Assembly (NCBI RefSeq): GCF_052113705.1 | Contig: NZ_JBGQOG010000008.1 | Location: 1-64,000 of the forward strand | Direction of reading: 5' to 3' | Origin: JBGQOG01 sp052113705 | GTDB taxonomy: Bacteria > Pseudomonadota > Alphaproteobacteria > Rhodobacterales > Rhodobacteraceae | Length of the DNA: 64,000 nucleotides | In this document: piece by piece, positions 44,431 through 54,057 of the stretch | Numbering within the stretch: position 1 is the first letter of the stretch | Layout of the letters: the number at the start of each line of letters is the position of its first letter | Translations under genes and position numbers: made by a program | Notes under the pieces: generated by a model | The model's input: the letters and a program-made list of their open reading frames with translations, nothing else | Database searches by the model: none | What the model was told of the DNA's origin: nothing

Positions 44431-45723
44431 ATGACACTGAAGGGGATATTCCTGGGCACAGCCTGCCCGCTGATCATCGGGCTGCTGCCCGGCGGCGTCG
44501 CCGCACAGGACGCGGCGGCCTGCATGGGCAAAGTGCCCAGCCTGAACGTGATTGCACAGGGCATGCCCGCCGTGACCGCGCTTGACGCGCATCTGGCGGC
44601 GTTCAACGCCAAATGGGGCACCGAAGTCAAAATCACCCTGCTGGGGGAGAACGAACGCCGCTCCAAAGCCCGTCTGGACGCCTCGACCGGCGCCGGTGCC
44701 TATCAGGTGCTGTATATCGACGAGGCCAACCTGGCGGAATATGCGACCGCAGGCTGGGTCTATCCCTTGGCCGATGTGGTGCCCGCGGACTATGACCTCG
44801 CGGATTTCCGCGTCGATCTGGCCAATGTGGCCACCTATAATGGCGTGCAATATTTCGCACCCTTTGTTGGCGGTGGCGATGTGATGATGTATCGCACAGA
44901 CATCCTGGAGGCCAAGGGCATTGCCGTGCCCAAAACGCTCGATGAGCTGGTCGCGGCGATCAAGGCCACCAATGACCCGGACAACAAGGTTTACGGCTGG
45001 GCGGCGCGCGGTCAGCGCGGCTCGGGTATGAATGTCTGGCGCTGGACGCCGTTTTTCCGCGCGATGGGCGGTGAATGGCTGAATGACGATGGCACCCCGG
45101 CTTTCGCCTCGGACGCGGCGGTGAAGGCCACGGAACTTTACATGGATCTGATGCAATATGCCCCGCCGGGCGTGGGCACTTTCAACTGGTCGGATTCAGT
45201 TGAGGCCTTCCGGGGTGGTCAGCTGGCCTTCTTGATTGAATCCGATGTGTTCGGCCCCTGGATGGAAGACCCGACCAAATCCTCGGTGGTGGGCAAAGTC
45301 GGCTATGCGCCGCCGCCCGAGCCGCTGCGCTCCGCAGGCTGGGGTCATGGCTGGGCGGTGTCGACGGTCGGCGCCAAGGATGATTGCACCAAACAGGTGG
45401 CGGGTGATTTCGTTGGCTGGGCCACCTCCAAAGAGATGGAAGCTTCGCGTCTGGCCGAAGGTATCTCGTCGGACATCGGCCGGGTCTCAAGCCTGCAAAG
45501 CGATGCGTACAAACAGGCAGTGCCTGCAGCCTATATTCAGGCGCTTTTGGACACGGGCCCGAAAACCAGCCTGCTGATCATGGCGAACCCCGCCTGGCCG
45601 GAGATTGGCGACAATCTGGGCCTTGCGCTGGAAGAGCTGTTCACCGGCACCAAAACCGACATCAAAGCGACGCTGGATCAGGTTGCCTTTGACGCCGAAG
45701 ACAGCCTGGCTGCGGTGAAGTGA
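44431..45723 (+). CDS. Sugar ABC transporter substrate-binding protein (CUT1)
   Basis: With ATG 44431 (AAGGGAG upstream) the protein has 430 residues and a Sec signal, MTLKGIFLGTACPLIIGLLP, cleaved near VAAQ. It is a family 1 (MalE-like) binding protein, e.g. YQVLYIDEANLAEYATAGW and WDVMMYRTD-like stretch (GGDVMMYRTDILEA). It feeds the two permeases and the ATPase that follow. A nine-base stem-loop follows its stop. Confidence 0.87.
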   Translation: MTLKGIFLGTACPLIIGLLPGGVAAQDAAACMGKVPSLNVIAQGMPAVTALDAHLAAFNAKWGTEVKITLLGENERRSKARLDASTGAGAYQVLYIDEANLAEYATAGWVYPLADVVPADYDLADFRVDLANVATYNGVQYFAPFVGGGDVMMYRTDILEAKGIAVPKTLDELVAAIKATNDPDNKVYGWAARGQRGSGMNVWRWTPFFRAMGGEWLNDDGTPAFASDAAVKATELYMDLMQYAPPGVGTFNWSDSVEAFRGGQLAFLIESDVFGPWMEDPTKSSVVGKVGYAPPPEPLRSAGWGHGWAVSTVGAKDDCTKQVAGDFVGWATSKEMEASRLAEGISSDIGRVSSLQSDAYKQAVPAAYIQALLDTGPKTSLLIMANPAWPEIGDNLGLALEELFTGTKTDIKATLDQVAFDAEDSLAAVK

Positions 45724-45731
45724 CCCCAATG

Positions 45732-45756
45732 CCCGCCGGAAGCACCCTCCGGCGGG
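45732..45756 (+). terminator. Stem-loop after the binding-protein gene
   Basis: CCCGCCGGA and TCCGGCGGG form a perfect nine-base stem between the binding-protein and permease genes; no T-tract. Probably stabilises the upstream message. Confidence 0.5.
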
Positions 45757-45772
45757 ACCCTCATAGCCGGAA

Positions 45773-46651
45773 ATGACCATGACCCGAAATCGCTTTGTTT
45801 TCTGGACTCTGGCGCCTGCGACACTGGTGCTGGCCTGCCTTGCCCTCGTCTCGACCGCGGGCGCGGTCTGGCTGGCGCTGATGAACCGCACGTTGCGCCA
45901 CACGGATGCTGATTTTGTCGGGCTCTATAACTTCGCCCGGCTGCTGCGCGATCAGCGCTTTCTCAACGCGCTGCAGATCTCGGCGCTGTGGGAAGTGATC
46001 ACGGTGACCGGCGCACTCGTCCTTGCGATGGGCATGGCGGTGGTGGTGCATGAGACAGTGCACAGGCCCTTGTGGCGAAATCTGATCTGCTTTGCCTTTC
46101 TGGCGCCGGTGCTGTTGCCGCGCGTTGCCGCCGCCTTTATCTGGCGTTTTCTCTATTCGCCGTCGTTGGGTCTGGTGAATTATCTGGCCGGGCTGTTGGG
46201 CTTTGGCCCGATCGAATTCCTCGCCGATCCCTCGATCGCCCTTGTGGCGGTGGCAGTCGTCGACATCTGGCAATGGGGATTGTTCTTCACCGTGATCTTG
46301 GTGAAGCTGCTCGAAACCCTGCCCCGCGCGCCGGTCGAGGCCGCCATGCTCGATAATGCACGGACCTGGGAGATCCATGCCTACATCACCCTGCCGATGC
46401 TGAAGGCACCGATCATCAGCCTCGCGCTTGTCAAGGCGGTGGAATCGCTCCGATCCTTTGATCTGATCTTTGTGATGACAGGGGGAGGCCCCGGCACAGC
46501 CACCGAAACCCTGGATCTTTATGCCTATCAGGTGGGCATCAACATGGGCGGCAAGATCTCATATGCCTCGGCCATGTCCATCCTTTTGCTGATCATCACA
46601 ACGGTCGCCTTCACCATCATCTGGCGCGCGGGGAAAAAATGGGCTCGGTAA
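45773..46651 (+). CDS. Sugar ABC transporter permease (MalF/UgpA type)
   Basis: A 292-residue permease with six predicted helices. The EAA loop EAAMLDNARTWEIHAYITLP contacts the ATPase. ATG 45779 is an alternative two codons in. Its end overlaps the next permease by 13 bases. Confidence 0.9.
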   Translation: MTMTRNRFVFWTLAPATLVLACLALVSTAGAVWLALMNRTLRHTDADFVGLYNFARLLRDQRFLNALQISALWEVITVTGALVLAMGMAVVVHETVHRPLWRNLICFAFLAPVLLPRVAAAFIWRFLYSPSLGLVNYLAGLLGFGPIEFLADPSIALVAVAVVDIWQWGLFFTVILVKLLETLPRAPVEAAMLDNARTWEIHAYITLPMLKAPIISLALVKAVESLRSFDLIFVMTGGGPGTATETLDLYAYQVGINMGGKISYASAMSILLLIITTVAFTIIWRAGKKWAR

Positions 46652-47454
46652 TCTCAAAATCTCTAGGCCGCATCCTGTTGGCTCTGCTGGTCTTTCTCGC
46701 ACTGTCACCGATTTTATGGACACTTCTCGGCGCCTTCAAACAGCTGCGTGACATCGTCACCCCGGTGCCCAAGCTGATCTTTGTGCCGACGCTGGAGAAT
46801 TTCGCCACCATCCTGGGAAATCCTATCATCCGCGATGGCCTGCTCAATTCGGTCACCGTTGTCGGGGTGGCGGTTCTGGTGGGCGCGGCGCTCGGGATTC
46901 CGGCGGCGCATACTTTGGCGCGCTATGCCCGCAAATGGGGCGACGACATGCAGTTCTTCGTGCTCTCCATGCGGTTCATGCCGCCGGTGGCCATCGCGAT
47001 CCCCTTCATCGTCATCTATCTCGACCTTGGCATCTACGACAGTCTGTTCGGCCTGATCCTCGTCTATCTGGTCACCACCATCTCGACGGTGATCTGGCTC
47101 TCGGTCCCTGCCTTTGAGCGTGTCCCGCGCGAGATCGAGGAGGCCGCCGCGATGGAGGGCTGCTCGGAATGGGAGATTTTCCGGCGGTTCTCGCTGCCGA
47201 TTGCCGCCCCCTCGCTGTTTGGAGCGCTGGTCTTCACCTTCGTGCTGGTCTGGAACGAACTTCTGCTCGCGCTGACGCTGGCGGCCAAGAACGCAACGCT
47301 TCCCGTGGTGGCCGCCTCCATCACCTCGCTTGGCAAAGAGGTGCCATGGGGCGTCATCAATGCGGCAACCGTGGTTCTGGTGCTGCCGCCCCTCGTCTTT
47401 ATCGGCCTTCTGATGGGCATGATCAATTCCATGGTCCGCAGCGGATCGAACTAG
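46639..47454 (+). CDS. Sugar ABC transporter permease (MalG/UgpE type)
   Basis: A 271-residue permease with six helices and the EAA loop EEAAAMEGCSEWEIFRRFSL. The second CUT1 permease is followed ten bases later by the ATPase gene. Confidence 0.9.
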   Translation: MGSVISKSLGRILLALLVFLALSPILWTLLGAFKQLRDIVTPVPKLIFVPTLENFATILGNPIIRDGLLNSVTVVGVAVLVGAALGIPAAHTLARYARKWGDDMQFFVLSMRFMPPVAIAIPFIVIYLDLGIYDSLFGLILVYLVTTISTVIWLSVPAFERVPREIEEAAAMEGCSEWEIFRRFSLPIAAPSLFGALVFTFVLVWNELLLALTLAAKNATLPVVAASITSLGKEVPWGVINAATVVLVLPPLVFIGLLMGMINSMVRSGSN

Positions 47455-47463
47455 GAAAATCCT

Positions 47464-48561
47464 ATGGCAAATATCAACTGCACCGGCATCACCAAAAGCT
47501 ACGGTGGCCATCTCGTGATCGAAGGGCTGAACCTCGAGATCCCTGACCATGAGTTCGTTGTTTTTCTGGGGCCCTCCGGCTGCGGAAAATCCACCATGCT
47601 GCGGATGATCGCCGGGCTGGAGGAGCTGACCGCCGGGCAAGTAACCATTGGCGGCACTGATGTCACCCATCTGCCGCCCGGTCAGCGCGGGGTCGCGATG
47701 GTGTTTCAAAGCTACGCGCTCTATCCGCATATGTCGGTGGCCGACAATATCACGTTCGGGCTGCGCCGGCTCGGCGTCGACAAGGCCGATATCGCGCAGC
47801 GCATGGCGCATGTGGCGCAGCTTCTGGGGCTGGAGGCGCTGCTGGAGCGCAAGCCCAAGAACCTGTCGGGCGGGCAGCAGCAGCGCGTCGCGATGGCCCG
47901 CGCGATGATCAAGACACCAAAGGTGTTCTTGTTTGATGAGCCGCTGTCTAACCTCGACGCCAAGCTGCGGGAAAAACTGCGCACCGAGATCCGCAAGATC
48001 CACCTTGCGCTGAAAACCACCACGATCTTTGTCACGCATGACCAGCTGGAGGCGATGACCATTGCCGACCGGATTGTGCTGATGCGCGCGGGCAAGGTGG
48101 AGCAGCAAGGCCGCCCGGATGAGATTTTTGACCGCCCCGCCAGCCGGTTTGTCGCGGATTTCATTGGCTCACCCGGGATGAATTTCCGCATGGGCAAGGT
48201 GTCGCGCCAAGGCGGGCTGTGGGCCGAAGCGGGCTCGGTCCGGCTGGCACTCGACGCCGTGCTTTTTGGCCATCTGGCCGAGGGACAAGCGCTTGAGCTG
48301 GGGCTGCGTCCGGCCCGGATGGAACTGGCCAGTGCCGGTACGCTGAATGCGATCAGGGGCCGCGTGGTGCTGGTTGAGAATATGGGCGCCGAGGGGCAGG
48401 TGATCGTTGAGGTCGACGGCACGGATATGTCCTTTGTGACCAAGGAGTTCCGTGGCATCGCGCCGGGGGATGAGGTGCATTTCGCCATCCGGCCCGAACA
48501 TATCCACGCCTTCGATCCCACCACCGGCATCTCACTGCGGCAAGAAGGAGCCGAGGCATGA
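47464..48561 (+). CDS. Sugar ABC transporter ATPase (UgpC/MalK type)
   Basis: A 365-residue ATPase with Walker A GPSGCGKSTM near residue 38, signature NLSGGQQQRVAMARAM near 136, Walker B VFLFDEPLSNLDAKLRE near 157, and a C-terminal TOBE/OB domain as in MalK and UgpC. Its stop overlaps the next gene (ATGA), so the aldolase-like gene is coupled to it. Confidence 0.92.
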   Translation: MANINCTGITKSYGGHLVIEGLNLEIPDHEFVVFLGPSGCGKSTMLRMIAGLEELTAGQVTIGGTDVTHLPPGQRGVAMVFQSYALYPHMSVADNITFGLRRLGVDKADIAQRMAHVAQLLGLEALLERKPKNLSGGQQQRVAMARAMIKTPKVFLFDEPLSNLDAKLREKLRTEIRKIHLALKTTTIFVTHDQLEAMTIADRIVLMRAGKVEQQGRPDEIFDRPASRFVADFIGSPGMNFRMGKVSRQGGLWAEAGSVRLALDAVLFGHLAEGQALELGLRPARMELASAGTLNAIRGRVVLVENMGAEGQVIVEVDGTDMSFVTKEFRGIAPGDEVHFAIRPEHIHAFDPTTGISLRQEGAEA

Positions 48562-49562
48562 TCCATTTTGAAAACACCCGCTATGCCGCCAAAATGGCCC
48601 GGATCCGTGCGGGAAGTTATGCCAGAGGCGACTTTATTCTGGCCGATGCCAAAGACGCCAATCTGTCGGGCGGCATCCATGCCGCCGGGCTGACGCGAAA
48701 TCCGCAGGGCGTGCCGGGCAGGCCCCGCAGCCGCACGGAATTCCTGGCGCAGATGCGCGGTCTGATCGTGCAGGACAAGATCGACATCATGCTCGGTTCT
48801 GCCGCCAACATCGAGGCCCTCGCCGAAGCCGGTGCTTTTGACACCAGCCCGGTCGCCGCCGCCTTTCGCGGGAATGAGGCCACGGACATGTGGGGCGGCA
48901 TTCGGGGTGGCAGGTACCGCGCAACGGCTTCGCTCCCCCATCGCGGTGCCGATCTTGCGCGCGCACCGGCGGCGCTCTGTCTCTATTCCATCACCTTCAA
49001 CAATGATGCCGCCGCCGATGCACGCACGCTGGAGGCCTATGCCGCCTTTCGCGCCGATGCCGAAAAGGCGGATGTCACGCATTTTCTGGAGGTGTTCAAT
49101 CCCAACCTCGACACTGGCTTTTCCACTACCGAAACCGGCGCTTACGTCACCGATTGCATCTGCCGCGCCTTGGGGAGTCTGACCCGCGCCGAGCGGCCGG
49201 CGTTTCTGAAAGTCGCCTATAACGGGCCCGGGGCGCTGGAGGAACTCGCCGCGCATGACCCGTCGGTCATTGTCGGCATCCTCGGCGGCGGCGGCGGCAC
49301 CCACCGCGACACATTCGAATTGGTGGTGCAGGCCGAGCGCCATGGGGCACGGCTGGCGCTTTTTGGCCGCAAAATCAACATGGCCGAAGATCAGCCAACC
49401 TTCATCACCTGGCTGCGCCGGGTGGCGGATGGTGAGGTTGACGCCGCAGAGGCGGTGCGCGGCTATCACGCCGATCTCGGCACGCTCGGCCTGCGCCCGG
49501 ATCGTGGGTTGGACATTGACGCGACAATCACCGAAGATGTGCTCCGCCATGCGGCCCACTAA
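48558..49562 (+). CDS. Class I aldolase-like TIM-barrel protein, substrate unknown
   Basis: A 334-residue protein I cannot assign to a named enzyme. The pattern of short hydrophobic strands, FLEVFNPN (Glu178) and AFLKVAYNG with Lys218 placed like the Schiff-base Lys of DeoC/LacD class I aldolases, suggests a beta/alpha barrel. Later GILGGGGGTHRDTFEL looks like a phosphate-binding loop near the barrel end. An aldolase splitting the ketose phosphate made by the kinase and GlpD-like enzyme would complete the pathway; this is inference. It lies between the transporter ATPase and the regulator. Confidence 0.6.
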   Translation: MIHFENTRYAAKMARIRAGSYARGDFILADAKDANLSGGIHAAGLTRNPQGVPGRPRSRTEFLAQMRGLIVQDKIDIMLGSAANIEALAEAGAFDTSPVAAAFRGNEATDMWGGIRGGRYRATASLPHRGADLARAPAALCLYSITFNNDAAADARTLEAYAAFRADAEKADVTHFLEVFNPNLDTGFSTTETGAYVTDCICRALGSLTRAERPAFLKVAYNGPGALEELAAHDPSVIVGILGGGGGTHRDTFELVVQAERHGARLALFGRKINMAEDQPTFITWLRRVADGEVDAAEAVRGYHADLGTLGLRPDRGLDIDATITEDVLRHAAH

Positions 49563-49580
49563 CCTTGCACCGGAAGCCAT

Positions 49581-50531
49581 ATGACCCGCGTCAACCATCC
49601 GTCGAACCGAAACGTGGCCGAGGTTGCCTGGCTTTATTACATCAAAGAGATGACGCAGGGCGAGATTGCCAAGGCTTTGGGTTTGTCGCGGCCCACGGTG
49701 ATCAGCTATCTGCGTCTGGCCCGCGAACGCCAGATCGTCTGCGTCAAGATCGCGGGCGAGCATTTCCGCCTGAATGCGGCCGCCGATGCGCTGAAGGAAA
49801 AATACGCCCTGCAAAGCGTGCAGGTTGTGCCGAATGACGGGCTGACAGGAACCGCGCTGGCGCGGGTGGTCTGCGAGGCTGCGGCGCAATTTCTGCCGGA
49901 TTTCGTCGAGCCGGGCGATCAGCTGGGGGTTTCCTGGGGGCAGACGGTGTGGTTCGTTTCCGAGAGTGTGCCCTATTGGCCCGTGGCGGATCTGACGGTG
50001 CGTCAGCTGATCGGATCCATGGCCAACCCATTGCTGCCGACATCGGAAAGCTGCTCAACCGAGATTGCGCGACGGCTCTCGGCGGCCTGTGTCAATCTCA
50101 ACGCACCTGCGGTCTGCACCACGGCCAGCCTGGCGGGCGTATTGCGTGCCGAACCGATCATTGCCGAACAATTGGCCAATCTGGTGCTGTGCAATAAAGC
50201 GATCTATTCACTGAGCCCCTGCACCCCCGACACGCATGTGGTGCAGTTCAAGATCGCAACCGAAGCCGAAATCAGCGATTACGTCAAACGCGGTGCCATC
50301 GGCATCATCGCCGGACGCTTCATCGACCCCGAAGGCGCTCCGGTTCTGGGACCGTTGGATGATCGGCTGATCGGCGCGGATCACGCCACATTGGCGGCGA
50401 TGAATGGGCTTTTGGTGGTCAGCGGCCTGCACAAAGCCGAAGCGACAATTGCGGGTCTGCGGGGCGGCTATGCCAATCACCTGATCGTTGATCTGGAACT
50501 GGCAGAGGTCTTGCTCGCCGCACCGGTCTGA
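49581..50531 (+). CDS. SorC/DeoR-type sugar-binding regulator (EryD-like)
   Basis: A 316-residue regulator. The N-terminal helix-turn-helix reads MTQGEIAKALGLSRPTVISY; the rest is a SorC-family sugar-phosphate-binding domain with GVSWGQTVWF and ADHATLAAMNGLLVVSGLHK. EryD, which represses erythritol catabolism, is of this type. It is the last gene of the operon 41248-50531 and presumably senses a phosphorylated intermediate. The inverted repeat at 41169-41190 is a candidate target. Confidence 0.88.
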   Translation: MTRVNHPSNRNVAEVAWLYYIKEMTQGEIAKALGLSRPTVISYLRLARERQIVCVKIAGEHFRLNAAADALKEKYALQSVQVVPNDGLTGTALARVVCEAAAQFLPDFVEPGDQLGVSWGQTVWFVSESVPYWPVADLTVRQLIGSMANPLLPTSESCSTEIARRLSAACVNLNAPAVCTTASLAGVLRAEPIIAEQLANLVLCNKAIYSLSPCTPDTHVVQFKIATEAEISDYVKRGAIGIIAGRFIDPEGAPVLGPLDDRLIGADHATLAAMNGLLVVSGLHKAEATIAGLRGGYANHLIVDLELAEVLLAAPV

Positions 50532-50600
50532 ACGGGAGCGGTTTCGGGTTCTCGCTACGGCCACGGGAATAGCCGCGCAATTCCGCGATGCGGGTCCCGT

Positions 50601-50637
50601 GGTGCAGCCGGACGGATCATCCGCGCCCGGCTGCACC
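50601..50637. terminator. Bidirectional terminator between the two carbohydrate operons
   Basis: GGTGCAGCCGG and CCGGCTGCACC form a perfect 11-base stem, with a smaller CGGAT/ATCCG hairpin in the loop and AAAG after it. It lies between convergent genes. Confidence 0.7.
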
Positions 50638-50657
50638 AAAGAGCCTGCCTCCCGGGA

Positions 50658-52430
50658 TCAAAGACCCGGCGACACTTTCCAGTCGCGCAGCTTGTAGACC
50701 GTGCCCGGACGCGCGAAGGGCGTGTCTGATTTCTCGCGCAAGCGCCGCTTGAACGAATGGATCGGGGTCGCGCGGTCATCGATGCGCACCTCGACGACCG
50801 AGGGTCCGTCATGGGCAAAGGCGCGGTCCAGGGCCGGACCGATCTCATCGGGCTTTTCGACGTAGATCCCCAGCAACCCCAGCGCCGACGCCGCCCCGGC
50901 ATAGCCCGGCACCACGCTTTGGCTTTCCAGATCTACCGATTGGACGTTGTTGAAATACAGCTCCTGCCACAGCTGAATCCAGCCCAGTTTGCCGTTGTTG
51001 ATCACGACATTCACCACCTTCTGGCCGTATTGCGCCTGCGTGGCCAATTCACCAATCGTATAGGAAAAAGCGCCATCGCCCGCCACGGTGACAATGCGCG
51101 CCGCGGGCCGTACCGCCGCCGCACCAATCGCCCCCGGCACCGCATAGCCCAGCCCCCCCTGCCCGCGGGCAAACAGAAACTGGCGGCCGGTCTTTCTGGC
51201 GGGAATATATCCCGAAATCCACCCCGCCGAGAAGGAGGCATCCGAAACCACGATGTCATCCTCGCCCAGACGCTTGGCAATCTCGGCCATAACCCGGGGT
51301 GGCTGGATCGGCATCCGGTCCGAGGCAATCTCGGCGGCTTTCTCCGCCTCGCATTGGCCCTTCACCTCGGCAATCCGGGCGCGCCAGTCCGCATGCGCAG
51401 GGATCGTCGCCAGCGCGGCATCCAGCGCCGCAATCGTCTCGCGCACGTCGCCCATCAGCGCCGCGGTCGGGCGGAAGGTGCGTCCATGCTCCAACGGATC
51501 GAAGTCGATGGTGATCGTCGCCTGTTCCGCCAAGGGAAGGGACCAGTTCATGCCGGTGTTCTGGCTGACCTTGGAGCCGCACCAGATCACCAGATCCGCC
51601 TCTTTGATCAGGTCAATCGCCGCCTTGGACCCCAGCGGATTCAGCACGCCCGCGGCATAGTCGCGGGTCTCGGGCACCGAGCCCTTGCCCGAGAGGCTAG
51701 TCACCACCAGCCCGTCCAGCCGGTCCGCAAAAGCGGTGACCTGATCGGCCGCGTCAGAGCCATGCACGCCGCCGCCACAGACCAGCGCCGGGCGCCTGGC
51801 CTGTTTGATCAGCGCCGCCGCTGCGGCAATTTCCCCGGCAGGTGCGCAGCTGCGCATATAGGGGATCTGTACCGACCGGTCATCCACCCGGATCTTGAGC
51901 AGTTCCTCATCCCATTCGGCATCGAAAATGTCATGCGGGATGATCAGCGCCACCGGGCCGGGCCGGGGGGCCGTCGCCACACGAAAGGCGGTGCGGATCA
52001 GCTCGGGCAGCGCCGCGACCGAGGGCACGAGATAGGCCTCCTTCGAGCAGGCCTTGAAGAAGCTTAGCTGGTCAAACCCCTGACTGGCGATGCCTTTCTC
52101 CTTCAGCGACAACCAGTCAAGCGGCAGCTCGCCGATGATCCCGATCATCGGAATCGAGGCATTCAGCGCCTCAAGGAACCCCGCCGGCAGCAGGTTTGCC
52201 CCCGGCCCCACGGTCACATCACAAATCCCCGGCTTGCCGGTCAGCCGCGCATAGGCATCGGCGGCATAGGCGGCATTGCGTTCGTCACGCATGAGAATAT
52301 GGCGAATGCGATCATTGCGGCGCGAGATGCCGTCATGCAGCGCCGTGGTCTGACCACCAGGCATCCCGTAGACATATTCAACGCCGTATTGCGCCAACAT
52401 TTCGGCAATGAGGTCTCCGATATGAGCCAT
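50658..52430 (-). CDS. Thiamine-diphosphate-dependent enzyme (acetolactate synthase-like)
   Basis: A 590-residue ThDP enzyme with three domains. The catalytic Glu is in RDERNAAYAADAYA near residue 45, and the cofactor motif runs from GDGAFSYTIGELATQ to VINN near 440-470. ATG 52430 has AAGGA seven bases upstream. The N-terminal GMPGGQTTALHDG differs from true acetolactate synthases, and no regulatory small subunit is nearby, so it is a catabolic decarboxylase, lyase or hydrolase of the benzoylformate decarboxylase/IolD kind. Being last in a sugar operon, it may split or ligate a 2-oxo or ketose intermediate. Reaction unknown. Confidence 0.8.
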   Translation of the reverse strand: MAHIGDLIAEMLAQYGVEYVYGMPGGQTTALHDGISRRNDRIRHILMRDERNAAYAADAYARLTGKPGICDVTVGPGANLLPAGFLEALNASIPMIGIIGELPLDWLSLKEKGIASQGFDQLSFFKACSKEAYLVPSVAALPELIRTAFRVATAPRPGPVALIIPHDIFDAEWDEELLKIRVDDRSVQIPYMRSCAPAGEIAAAAALIKQARRPALVCGGGVHGSDAADQVTAFADRLDGLVVTSLSGKGSVPETRDYAAGVLNPLGSKAAIDLIKEADLVIWCGSKVSQNTGMNWSLPLAEQATITIDFDPLEHGRTFRPTAALMGDVRETIAALDAALATIPAHADWRARIAEVKGQCEAEKAAEIASDRMPIQPPRVMAEIAKRLGEDDIVVSDASFSAGWISGYIPARKTGRQFLFARGQGGLGYAVPGAIGAAAVRPAARIVTVAGDGAFSYTIGELATQAQYGQKVVNVVINNGKLGWIQLWQELYFNNVQSVDLESQSVVPGYAGAASALGLLGIYVEKPDEIGPALDRAFAHDGPSVVEVRIDDRATPIHSFKRRLREKSDTPFARPGTVYKLRDWKVSPGL

Positions 52431-52517
52431 GATATTTCCTTTCATTGGCATAAGGGATCCGCGCCACGGCAAGGCACCGTGACCGGAAATCGCGAAAAAG
52501 AGTGAACGTTGAAGGGC

Positions 52518-54056
52518 CTAGCGCATGGCAGGGCTGGCCCGGCTTCGGAGGGCCTGCTGATGCATCAGCGGGCGCAACGCGGCATGGGTTTCAAGATAGA
52601 TCTCCATTTGCGCGCGGAACCGCGCGTGGCGGATGGGGTCGGGTTGTATCTCGGACCGGATCCGCACCATCGCATCAGCGGCCGCCTTGAGCGAAGGATG
52701 CAGCCCCGCCCCGACGGCGGCGGTGATCGCCGCGCCAAAGGCCGTCGCTTCGCCGATTTCGGGAATGCGCAGTGACACGCCCGTCGCATCTGCATGCATC
52801 TGCGCCCAGAAGGGCGACCGCAGCACCCCCCCGGCCAGCGTCATCGCCCGCACCTTTTGCCCGGACGCCTGCAACCGCCCCAGTATGTTCGCGGTGCCAA
52901 GCGCCACGGATTCCATCAGCGCCCGCGTGACATCGGCGCGCGCATGTTTCAGCGTCAGACCCCAGATCGCGCCCTGCAGGTCGTAATCGGTGAAAGGGTT
53001 GCGGTTGCCCTGCCAGAAATCCAGCACCACCAGACCATTGGCACCGGGCGGCGCCGCTTCGGCCTCGGCGAGCATCGCGTCATAGCCATTCGCCCCCCCG
53101 TGCAACAGATCATGCCACCAGCGCAAGATCGCCCCGGAGGACACCTGCCCGCCCTCCATCACAAAGCTGCCTTGGGTGACGCAATCGGGATGCGGGCCAA
53201 ACAGCCCCTCGATCTCGATGTCCTCGGCCACCACCGGCAGCACCAGATGCGAGGTGCCGGTGATCAACGCCGTCTCGCCCGGGCGCAGGGTGTTCAGCCC
53301 GACCATCGCCACATAGGCATCGGTGCCCCCCGCCACGACCAGCGTCTGCGGGCTGAGCCCCATCGCTTCGGCCGCCTGCGCAGTGATCGCGCCGATCGGA
53401 TCGCCAAGGGCGGGCATCCAGACCGGAAAGCGCTCACAAATCCCCTCCAGCCCGATGCCGTCGAGAAAGTCCACCGGCCAACCGCCGTCGCGCGGGTTGC
53501 AGAACCAGCGGTTGATCGTATGATTTTGGCCCAGCGTCAGCTGACCCGACAGGCGCAGCGCGATGAAATCGGTCATCTCCACAAACCAGCGGGTGTCGGC
53601 ATAGGCTTCGGGCGCATTGTCCTTGAGCCAGAGGATCTTGGGCAGCGCGGTTTCCGCCGAGACCCCCGCGCGCGAGCGGCGCAGGACAGGGTGGCCGCTC
53701 GCCTCGATCCGGTGCGCCTGTGGCGAGGCGCGGTTGTCCATCCACAAGATCGCCGGCCCGACCGGATCCTGTGCCGCGTCCAGCGCCACGAGGGTGCTGG
53801 AGGTACCGCCCGCGCAGATCGCGGCAATCCGGGCGGGATCGACCCCCGCCGCGGCAATGGCACCGCCCACGGCCGCGCAGGCCGCCTGCCACCATTCGGC
53901 GGGGTTTTGCGTGGCCCAGCCCGGGTGCGGGTACTCGGTGGGATAGGTGCTGTCGGCCATGCCCAGCACCTGCCCCCGCGCGTCGCAGATCAGCGCCCGC
54001 GCACCGCCGGTGCCGCAATCAAGTCCGATGCTCAGATCTTTGCGTTGTCCGGCCAT
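52518..54056 (-). CDS. FGGY-family carbohydrate kinase
   Basis: A 512-residue kinase beginning SIGLDCGTGGARALICDARG, with AICAGGTSSTLVALD in the sugar domain and MTLAGGVLRSPFWAQMHAD in the ATP domain. The GTGGARA wording resembles ribulokinase-like members. Start 54056 lies two bases after the upstream permease stop. A second FGGY kinase of a different subgroup is in the same operon at 58766, so two steps or two substrates are phosphorylated. Confidence 0.83.
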   Translation of the reverse strand: MAGQRKDLSIGLDCGTGGARALICDARGQVLGMADSTYPTEYPHPGWATQNPAEWWQAACAAVGGAIAAAGVDPARIAAICAGGTSSTLVALDAAQDPVGPAILWMDNRASPQAHRIEASGHPVLRRSRAGVSAETALPKILWLKDNAPEAYADTRWFVEMTDFIALRLSGQLTLGQNHTINRWFCNPRDGGWPVDFLDGIGLEGICERFPVWMPALGDPIGAITAQAAEAMGLSPQTLVVAGGTDAYVAMVGLNTLRPGETALITGTSHLVLPVVAEDIEIEGLFGPHPDCVTQGSFVMEGGQVSSGAILRWWHDLLHGGANGYDAMLAEAEAAPPGANGLVVLDFWQGNRNPFTDYDLQGAIWGLTLKHARADVTRALMESVALGTANILGRLQASGQKVRAMTLAGGVLRSPFWAQMHADATGVSLRIPEIGEATAFGAAITAAVGAGLHPSLKAAADAMVRIRSEIQPDPIRHARFRAQMEIYLETHAALRPLMHQQALRSRASPAMR

Positions 54057-54057
54057 G

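Noticed and set aside
47721..49889. 722-residue open frame on the minus strand
   Set aside because: Lies opposite the ABC ATPase, aldolase-like and SorC genes; an artefact of high GC content.
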